Of a DNA stretch of 64,000 bases, positions 57,116-64,000 are shown in pieces. Position numbers and translations under genes: made by a program. How positions within the stretch are numbered: the stretch's first letter is position 1; the number at the start of each line of letters is the position of its first letter. The stretch spans positions 4,030,001 to 4,094,000 of the forward strand of contig JAWZSP010000006.1 in the NCBI GenBank assembly GCA_034401135.1, given 5' to 3'. The notes below the pieces were generated by a model. The model was not told the origin of the DNA and did no database searches. It was given only the letters and a program-made list of their open reading frames with translations. The stretch comes from Volutella citrinella. Lineage: Eukaryota > Ascomycota > Sordariomycetes > Hypocreales > Nectriaceae.

Positions 57116-57610
57116 GCTCAGGGTCAATTTGGCAAAGGCGACTTGACAATGTGTTCGGACCCCTGATGGTGGTTTAGCTGAGTATGGTCTGGACGAGCTA
57201 GGAGATTCAATGACCAACAGAAGAGTAAGCAGTCAGAAGGCTTATTTCCAAGCAAGAGACAGGTGCGACACGCGGCTTGGGCGGCCCAGCCCGCAGAATT
57301 GGATTTCTTCGTTCACACCTTGGCCGCCCATGTCTCTCGCCACAAAAGATGAGCCGATGTTTCACTAGCGAGAGGTCGGGGAGTTCGGGTATGCAGTCTG
57401 GCGAGCGACAGACATAATCTAGGGCGGTAAGGGCGGCTGCAAGTGTACGTCAGCATCGCAGGGTGGGTTGACTTGCGTTGTCTCGGCGCATTGGGTGATC
57501 GGCGGCCGATGGGCGATCTCGGATTCCCCTCACCGCTCTCAGTCCTGACAATGATTTACGCATGTGAAGTGTATTTTCTACTCAAATTCCAGAATCGATG
57601 CTATTGGTCT
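57116..57610. other. Intergenic in cluster, promoter of P450 D
   Basis: About 0.5 kb between the start of the leftward P450 D and the 3' end of the leftward monooxygenase gene. A GATCGGCGGCCGATG near-palindrome lies at about 57496-57512. No gene is seen. Confidence 0.45.
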
Positions 57611-59189
57611 CTAAAGCGTAACAAGGAGCAACACAAGGGAAAGCAAAGCCAACAACACGGCGCACCACCGGTACACATGGCTTTTGAGGCGCAAGGAAGC
57701 CACGCTTTTTACAACAGACTTCCAAGATGCATCCCAAGGCCCGTGGCAGGATCTCGCTGGAAGGGCTAGGAAGCTGAGACGCTCGGCTCCGCCTATGGAC
57801 AGGCCCGAGAGACTAGCTGGCCCGTCCTTGAGCAAGGGGATCACGTAGCGCCCCAGGAGAACTCTGCCCCATCCATCATTCGCCTGCATCCGAACCAGAA
57901 ACTCGGACTGCGAGATTATGCCGTGTGACCGCGGCTTTCGTGCGGCAACGAACTCGCGTAGCATGGAATCGACTGCACTGGCTGACAGTCTGGTGAGTGG
58001 GAACCTCTCGTGGAGGAGACTCGCCAGTTTAGCGGCATCTTCTATCGCCATGTTGGCACCCTGACCTATATTTGGGGCCATCTGTTGGCCATCAGCATGA
58101 ATCCCTGAGTTTCTGATATGCCCCTGAAGCTTCTGGTTATCAAATGAACGTACCTTGCGCACAGCATCCCCTATGCAAACCAGGCGACCGTGATTCCATT
58201 GCTTGAACACGCCCTCCTCGAGAGGCGTCATCTTGTAAATGGTGCATCTTGTCCAAATCTCTTTCCAGGACAAGTCGTCACTCAGCTTTCTGGATAAGAG
58301 CCCCTCGCATATCTGCCTTGCGGCGTGGTCGGCGTCCTTCTCTTTGCATACGCCGCTGTTGAGCTCGTTACGAAAAATGAGGAACCAAAATAATTTTCCG
58401 TCCTTGCCAGTAAAGACGTGGATTGAGAATGCGTCTTCGAGCAGACTGAGCTGGACGCCGAGTTCCACGTTGGGAACGTCCTTGGACATGCCGTAGATGC
58501 AGGAATACTCATACTTGATGCCTGCTCCGTGCCGGTTAGAAAGTCCAAGCAATCCAAGGCATTATGAAGTAAGTTACCTGTCTTCTCGGACTCTGCACTC
58601 GCGAGGCATGATGTGATGCCTCTCCAAACTTCGGATCGAACCACACTATGAACGCCGTCGGCCCCGACAACCAGGTCTGCATTGTACTCAGCCCCGTCAG
58701 ATGTTCCCACCACAGCAGCGGATGAACCGTTTGAGATGGAGACGACTCGTTTGTTTACGTGGACGCAGTCCTTGCTTCTGAGCTGATCGTAGAGTAGTTG
58801 GATAAAACGCTGCCTCTCAAGAAACGACACTGGGTACCCAAAGCTGCAAAAAAGATCAGTTGAGTCGTGGGTCCTGCAGAAAAGAGAGCATGTACGTACG
58901 TAGAATGCAATGTTCGTGGATACTCGCTTCCAAAATTGAAACCATCTGAGTATCGTATCTTGGCTACTTCCAGAGGATCAATCTCTCTCTCGACTGCGTC
59001 AAAGAGGCCAAGCTGATCAAGGATACGGCCGCCGTTTGGGAGAATGCCAATGGATGCACCGAGCTGGGGGGCTATTCTATCGCCCTTCTCTAGAACTGTA
59101 AAGGGCACTCCTAAGCGTTCTAGACAATGTGCGAAAGTCAGGCCTGCCACGGAGCCTCCCACGATGACCACCTTGAACTTCTCAGCCAT
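57611..59189 (-). CDS. idtM: PaxM-like FAD-dependent epoxidase
   Basis: Four exons, 59189-58900, 58843-58578, 58521-58154 and 58081-57611, give 464 residues, the standard PaxM length. I start at MAEKFK (59187-59189); upstream in-frame sequence is less likely. VVIVGGSVAGLTFA is the GxGxxG, GASIGILPNGGRILDQLGL is a strong PaxM/AtmM block, ADLVVGADGVHSVVRS the DG motif and LVCIGDAVRKMAPNIGQGANM the GD motif, split by intron 3. One C-terminal transmembrane segment (CAVLLALLSLVLLLVTL) anchors it to the ER. In known pathways this enzyme epoxidises the geranylgeranyl-indole so that the PaxB cyclase can act. It is the orthodox counterpart of the fused FMO at 48283-50671 and shares a divergent promoter with the gene at 59584. 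Confidence 0.94.
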
Positions 59190-59583
59190 GTTGGAGGCTT
59201 GGATGCAAACTTGTGTGTGTTGATAGCCAGGCACCCGGATTTGAATCTTGCGCCAGAGACTTGTAGAGCCGGAAAACTAGTTACTCAGGGCGTGACACGT
59301 CCTTACTCAGGATGCCGTGGCATAATCTTCAGCGTCAGATCTGTGATGAGAAACGCAGTCGCTGTAATCGGTCGGCTCCGGCCCGAGTGACCGACCACTC
59401 CCGGGCCACTTGCGCCGTTCGGTGATTGTCACTGGGATATACCAACCCGAATAAGAGTGATCGACGGCTCTCATGCCTGACAGCTGTTGTGTAACCAATG
59501 TCTTGGACTGTGGGGGCATATAAAACCTGCCGCTAACCATTCCTGCGCTCGCTCACCCTTTGTCTCTACTGACGTTCCTCACG
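59190..59583. promoter_or_regulatory. Bidirectional promoter, idtM and membrane protein
   Basis: About 390 bases between divergent cluster genes. It contains CGGTCGGCTCCGGCCCGAGTGACCG at about 59370-59393 as a CGG...CCG element (the type often bound by Zn2Cys6 regulators), including CCCGAGTG, which is also found at 44888-44895. A TATA-like atataaaac lies at about 59518-59526, close to the rightward gene's ATG. Confidence 0.45.
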
Positions 59584-60467
59584 ATGGCACCATACCCACG
59601 CCTGCCGAATCTTGCCCAGATTTTCTTCTGTATCTCTGGTACAGTCTGGAAGCTCTCAGAGGGCTTTCCCATTGTGACTAGGCCATACTTTCTGCAGCTT
59701 CTCCCCTCCAGCCATGACAAACCATGGAGCTTGGGCGAATATTCCTGGTTTCGACTGTGGATGGGCTCCTCGCTGGAAGATTTGAAAGGGAACTGGCCTT
59801 GGTTTTCACTGCACATCTTCCTTTACATCGGCCAGCTCGCCGGCATCGTTTTGCTTATCCTGTATGGAGCGATTGCGCAAGAGTCCTTTGGGTACAAACT
59901 CAGGTAGGAAGACTAGGGCCGAATACAAAAGACTCGATACTGATAACACTCAGCATCCTTGCTGCCCTCGGCCTACTCTCTGACATATTCGGCTTTTCGG
60001 TGGCTATGCCCGCTGTATCGCTGTGGATCCTTCATTCCCACTCGACGATCACTGCTCACCCTGACACACGAAGGACACAATGCAGGGTTATCCTGGTCGC
60101 AGTTTTCTGGGTCACCGCCATCACCCATCTCGGTCCTTTTTTCTTGGCACTCGCATCCAGCCACTTGCCGAGGGAGACATCTCCATTCCACGTTATGAAC
60201 AGCCTTTGTCAAGTACCCGACTGCTCAACATCGCCATGCTCGGAGGTTTTGCAACGGGAGGCTAGGCTGCGGCAGATCAATGAAATGACTGGCACGTCGA
60301 GTGGATTCTTTATGACGGTTGGACTCCTGTCTCAGGCACTCGAGCGGAGACATCTCACAATGAGCCGACGCCTCGTACTGCGCCTGTTCCTCGTCAGCCT
60401 TGTGGCGGGGCCTGCAGCGGGTGGTGCGGATGCCTTGCTGATCAGAGACACGGCAAGGAAGCCATAG
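59584..60467 (+). CDS. Cluster membrane protein, PaxA/IdtS-like
   Basis: Two exons, 59584-59903 and 59954-60467, give 277 residues. About six to seven transmembrane segments are visible, including LHIFLYIGQLAGIVLLILYG, ILAALGLLSDIFGFSVAMPAVSLWIL and VILVAVFWVTAITHLGPFFLAL, with a Cys-rich loop and a C-terminal hydrophobic pair. The block IGQLAGIVLLIL...GFSVAMPAVSLWILHS aligns with the stand-alone protein at 21489-22712 and recalls the FMO C-terminal domain. In the paxilline and lolitrem clusters a polytopic protein of this sort (PaxA, LtmS/IdtS) lies beside the core genes; its exact role was long unclear. I call it PaxA-like on position and topology, not on a confirmed match. It is slightly shorter than I would expect for PaxA, so a missed exon is possible. 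Confidence 0.72.
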
Positions 60468-61002
60468 CTGGAGGGAGAGTTGGAACAAAAGCGTTGATCC
60501 TGGTCCGTAGAGAATGGAGCATCCCTCCCAGCCAACGTCTGACACACGCGGACGTATTAGATGTTGCAGGAAATATGATAGATAAAGCACTCAAGAGGCT
60601 ATTGCATATCAGTAACTGAACTGTTGAGTATCTTGACTCTCGATCTTACTAGTCCCGAGACAAAGAACAGCCGGCACCACCTAATGCCGAGACATGAGAC
60701 GTAATTGAGTACAGTATAGGGCCATCCAAGTCTTGGTAGGGATAGCAGGCGGCAATAAAAAAAACCAAACCAATATGAGTATTCCCCCTTGGCTGTGGAT
60801 GGACTTGGGACGGAATAGTGCGGATGAAAGCAATGCGATTGACAATAGACTAGTTCCTCCCACTAAGCAATCTAACCAACCAACGATGAGTGAATCATAC
60901 GTATCGAGTTCTATAGGAATAGTCATTCTAATAGCAGTTATGAGATGGCTTGTGCAAAAAGTTCACTATAGTAGCCGTGTTGCAGTTGACCAGTCACACA
61001 AC
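60468..61002. other. Convergent 3' flanks in cluster
   Basis: About 0.5 kb between converging genes. AT-rich, with no gene seen. Confidence 0.5.
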
Positions 61003-62097
61003 TCAAGCCATCTGCTCCCGGCGACCCCACACGCCAACCAGGCTGTCCAGGCCCTGAGAGGCTTCCTTCATGGCCACCAGGCACTTCGTCTTGACATTTG
61101 CAGACTGAAGCTGCGCCAAGGCTTCCCGGATGTCGCTTTCACAGGGGCTTCGGAACGCCTTCTGGATGTGCGGCCTCACGGCCTCGTCGTTCAACCCCAT
61201 GACGATGGGGAATGACAACTCCCCGTTGCGCAGATCCTCGGCCACTGCACCCTTGTTTGTTGCATAATCGGGCGAGTAGATGTTCTTGCAGTCGTTCTGG
61301 AGCTGGGCAAACCAACTGTATTGTTCCACGGTTAGTTCATGTAATGTCTTCAGTAGTTCTAGCATGATGAGAACGTACCCGAAGCGGAGGAACAAGTCAT
61401 CGAGCTGATCGCCGCCATCATTTAATAGCCTGCCGAGAAGGACAAAGAGTGTGCCGGTCTTCAGCTCAGCCATATTCCTATATGCAGGGACTCGGTCATC
61501 GGCATCAAAGTCAAACGCTTCCAAGCCGTCCCGCCGCCATATGAGTGAAATGTCTTGGCCCTCGAGAATCTGCTCCAGAGCCTTCAGCAGCTCTATACCG
61601 AGGGCAGGCCGCTCCCTCATCGCGCGGTTGATGACCTTGGTGAGCACGAAATAGGCTCGGTTGGCAGTCTCGGAGGATCCATAGATCAAGTGGGCTGCTG
61701 TCTGGTTCTTCCTCTTGGGGCTGTCGTCGCAAATGTCGTCAACTAGGATGAGGGCAAAGTGCACAGCGTCCATGATGTCGAGAATCAAGGTATACTTTTC
61801 GGGATCCGCCTCCTGGAGTTTTGGATCGAAAGCCTTGACAAACGATGCAAAGTGGTGGCGGCCGTAGATGCTCAACAGATACTCATAGGGGCAGTCGGGT
61901 GTCTTGCCCGCATGACTGGGCACCTTCACAAGAGGCTTTAGCCCTTTAGCGTACCCATACTGCTGGACAGGACGATGGATAGCATTGGAGCCTGGTACCT
62001 GCTTGACTAGGTACCCCAATGCGAAGGCGGATATGAATGTGGCCAGGCCACTAATCGCAAGGCCGTTTGTGAAAGGGATGGAAGAAAATGAAGCCAT
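61003..62097 (-). CDS. idtG: Geranylgeranyl diphosphate synthase, PaxG-like
   Basis: Two exons, 62097-61379 and 61315-61003, give 343 residues from MASFSS; the frame stays open upstream to 62316 but that part looks like 5' UTR. The first aspartate-rich motif is DDICDD (in FALILVDDICDDSPKRKNQTAAH). The second, read across the intron, is FGWFAQLQNDCKNIYS, i.e. NDxxN in place of DDxxD, as in the cluster-type GGPP synthases of indole-diterpene pathways. Other family blocks: KTGTLFVLLGRLL and NGELSFPIVMGLN. An N-terminal hydrophobic segment (ISGLATFISAFALGYLV) could be a membrane anchor. It supplies GGPP to the cluster, in addition to the housekeeping enzyme that must be encoded elsewhere. It shares a short divergent promoter with the PaxB-like gene. 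Confidence 0.94.
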   Translation of the reverse strand: MASFSSIPFTNGLAISGLATFISAFALGYLVKQVPGSNAIHRPVQQYGYAKGLKPLVKVPSHAGKTPDCPYEYLLSIYGRHHFASFVKAFDPKLQEADPEKYTLILDIMDAVHFALILVDDICDDSPKRKNQTAAHLIYGSSETANRAYFVLTKVINRAMRERPALGIELLKALEQILEGQDISLIWRRDGLEAFDFDADDRVPAYRNMAELKTGTLFVLLGRLLNDGGDQLDDLFLRFGYVLIMLELLKTLHELTVEQYSWFAQLQNDCKNIYSPDYATNKGAVAEDLRNGELSFPIVMGLNDEAVRPHIQKAFRSPCESDIREALAQLQSANVKTKCLVAMKEASQGLDSLVGVWGRREQMA

Positions 62098-62460
62098 GAT
62101 GGGCAAAATCTCGTAGAGACCTGAGAGAATCGAGATTAGTCTTTGGGTATCGGGGTAGTTATGCTTGCAACACTTCCATAGTGCGTCACAGACTACCCTC
62201 TTATGAGATATTCTTTGCAAAAGGCTGGAGACGGATCCAGTGACAGCTAGATTTCTAAGAATAAGTGACCGAGGCTGCGCTGTTTGATGACCATGAGACA
62301 CACCAGGGTGGGACACAGTTGCAGTATGACGCCCCCCCCTCTGGTCCGTGAGCCATCAACGATACGTATAAGAAGCAGACTCGACTCCCTCAGTGGCGGA
62401 CGGACATACTGCCCCTCACAAGCTCCCTGAAACAGCACAGCACCACCTTGCCCCATCGTC
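62098..62460. promoter_or_regulatory. Bidirectional promoter, idtG and idtB
   Basis: About 360 bases between two divergent core genes, so both are probably switched on together. No clear repeat of the CCCGAGTG motif is found here. An acgtataag element at about 62364-62372 may be a TATA box for the rightward gene. Confidence 0.5.
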
Positions 62461-63250
62461 ATGGACGGATTCAGAAACGCACCGATGCCCCCCGCCTACG
62501 AGGAGGTCAAGTGGCTGGCTGACATCTTTATCGCCGGCATGGGCCTCGGCTGGATCATCAACTACGCCCTGATGATATGGCATTCCAGCGGAGGCAAAAC
62601 CTACAGCATGGCCATCATCCCGCTCTGCTGCAACATGGGCTGGGAGATGGTCTACACCCTCGTGTACCCGTCCTCAAACAATGTGGAGCTCACGGTGTTT
62701 ATAGCGGGCGTAACGCTCAACATCTTCATCATGACCCTTGCAGCTCGGTCTGCCAAAGCCGAGTGGGCCCATTCACCGCTTGTCTCCGGCAATACGGCTT
62801 TGATCTTTGTCGTGGGCACCCTTGTCTGCTTCACGGGACATGTTGCACTGGCTAGGGAGATTGGGCCCGGCCTGGCCTACTCGTGGGGGGCTGTGATATG
62901 CCAGCTGCTCCTGAGCATTGGGGGCTTGTGTCAAATGCTGCAGAGGAACAGCAGAAGGGGTGGTTCCTACACTCTCTGGTAAGTGGGCAACTCGATATCA
63001 TGCCCCCCACGGCAACTCAGTATTTCCATTCCCCTTGCTGACGTCTCACAGGGCAAGCCGGTTCATTGGCTCATGCTGTACGGTTGGATTCGCTTATCTC
63101 CGATGGAAGTACTGGCCCGACGTGTATTCTTGGTTGGGCAGTCCCCTGGTCCTCTGGTGTCTCGGGACTTTTGTTCTAGCCGAGATGACGTATGGAGTGT
63201 GCTACTACAAGTTGGCGCCGCCTCAAGCGGGCGCTCGGAAGGCCATGTAG
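62461..63250 (+). CDS. idtB: PaxB-like membrane terpene cyclase
   Basis: Two exons, 62461-62978 and 63052-63250, give 238 residues; PaxB and Pyr4-type cyclases are about 240. It has around seven transmembrane segments. The hallmark block GGKTYSMAIIPLCCNMGWEMVYTLVYPSSN is present: Glu62 here matches the catalytic Glu63 of Pyr4. The second acidic residue, Asp218 in Pyr4, is matched by Glu217 in LAEMTYGVCYYK. These enzymes protonate an epoxide and fold the polyprenyl chain into rings, within the ER membrane. In the known pathway it works on the epoxide made by the PaxM-like enzyme. The splice signals are good (gtaagt, cacag). Confidence 0.93.
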
Positions 63251-63726
63251 GCAGGTGATCATGGCAATCTTTGGTCATTCTGTCAGGATGTCGATCAAAC
63301 TACGCAGGGTCGAAAGCATGTGATACGATGGCGCAAAGTTGAAAAGTTGAGTACCAGGTGGAGCAGTGAGATCAAGTTGACTCTCGGGGAGGTTGGCCGG
63401 GAAAACGGCTGCCTGGCTGCCACATGCACTGTTCCGGAGGTCCCTTCGCGTAATGAAACAAATATGCATTTTTGGCCGAAAATGACTCGTCATTCATCCC
63501 TCCTGTCTCAGGTATACGAAAATCAGATCAGCATTTCTTGTAGAGTAGGCCTCAATAGCTCGTTGCCTCTATAATTCAGAGAGCCCTTGAGAGGTGGTCC
63601 CCAGTGCACTGCCCACTTCGACTTCTCTGTTTTGGCTAGCCAAACGTCAACTACAAGGGAAGATTCTACCTTTCTGTCCCCTACGCTTTCACCTGTCAGC
63701 TGTCATTGTCTTACATACACGTCATT
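63251..63726. other. Intergenic between idtB and idtC
   Basis: About 0.5 kb between two rightward genes; holds the promoter of the next gene. No gene is seen. Confidence 0.45.
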
Positions 63727-64000
63727 ATGTCTGAAGTCATCAACCCAGCGCTGCAGGGTGACCTATCATGTCCTCCGGCGCTTAAGTCGCCTCATGCTAC
63801 CAATGGCAAAGCCGTTGAACGTCTTGACGAAGAGAAGGTTGTCAATAAGTCGCGTCCCATACCTTAACGCGGACAAGCACTAAGTGTTGCCAGATCTTGA
63901 CTGCCCCTCTAGACTATCTGCTAGAAACACCGGGTAAAGATATCCGCGGTAGTCTGATCCACGCCTTCAATGAGTTCCTCTGCATCCCCGAGGAGAAGAT
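63727..64000 (+). CDS. idtC: PaxC-like prenyltransferase, 5' part only
   Basis: The gene runs off the right edge. Exon 1 (63727-63837) starts MSEVINPALQ and exon 2 begins at 63894 after a gttgtc donor and gccag acceptor, in phase. Exon 2 reads ILTAPLDYLLETPGKDIRGS followed by HAFNEFLCIPEEK at the cut end. The APL.YL...PGK.IR block is the N-terminal signature of trans-prenyl synthase-fold enzymes, shared by GGPP synthases and PaxC. Its place right beside the PaxB-like gene and the presence of a separate GGPP synthase make a PaxC-type enzyme (joining GGPP to indole-3-glycerol phosphate) the likely identity. The diagnostic aspartate motifs lie outside the window. Confidence 0.82.

Noticed and set aside
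1..64000. Transposons, CRISPR arrays, rRNA genes or bacterial-type islands
   Set aside because: No transposase domain, terminal repeats, regularly spaced repeats or rRNA sequence were seen on either strand.

Overview
The window looks like nuclear DNA of a filamentous ascomycete, most likely a Sordariomycete of Hypocreales type. The support is gene structure (short spliceosomal introns of about 45 to 80 bases, coding on both strands with no operons), an intron-bearing tRNA-Pro, a HET-domain/ankyrin protein, WSC-domain and other small secreted proteins, and a fungal secondary-metabolite cluster. The species cannot be named from this sequence.

Left part (1 to about 35 kb): a mixed accessory and housekeeping region. 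In order it holds a HET-ankyrin protein (988-3408), a proline-rich unknown (3936-4649), a decayed piece of an IFI6-like gene (about 5555-5680), a type II membrane unknown (6366-7130), a secreted HEMMH metalloprotease-like gene with five exons (8019-10144), the intact IFI6-like protein (10271-10849), an Ntn-type amidase/ceramidase-like protein (11541-12788), a D-amino-acid oxidase with five exons (12978-14267), a PPxY single-pass membrane protein (15930-16370), a secreted carboxylesterase (16649-18334), a possible small Cys-rich secreted protein (19214-19488), a DUF1989 protein (20236-21284), a polytopic membrane protein (21489-22712), a double chromodomain protein (23251-24364), tRNA-Pro (24751-24840), a beta-carbonic anhydrase (25840-26871) and a very large Ulp1-like protein with an apparent frame break (28569-33384). 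About 33.4 to 35.8 kb shows no gene.

Right part (35.8 kb to the window end): an indole-diterpene (paxilline/lolitrem/terpendole type) gene cluster that runs off the right edge. It contains a full-length ABCB exporter, an aromatic (DMATS-type) prenyltransferase, four cytochrome P450s, two FAD-dependent monooxygenases, a small polytopic membrane protein, a GGPP synthase, a PaxB-like membrane terpene cyclase and the first 5' part of a PaxC-like prenyltransferase. A two-domain WSC secreted protein sits in the middle. From the known pathway: the GGPP synthase makes GGPP, the PaxC-like enzyme joins it to indole-3-glycerol phosphate, the PaxM-like FMO epoxidises, the PaxB-like cyclase closes rings, and the P450s, DMATS and second FMO decorate the scaffold; the ABC pump may export the product.

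The most unusual item is the first FMO (48283-50671). It carries a C-terminal domain of about 310 residues with around seven membrane segments that resembles two stand-alone membrane proteins in the same window (59584-60467 and 21489-22712). This looks like a fusion of an epoxidase with a PaxA-type membrane protein and could couple epoxidation to cyclisation. Exon limits were worked out by hand from splice signals and reading-frame continuity; where they are uncertain the entry says so.
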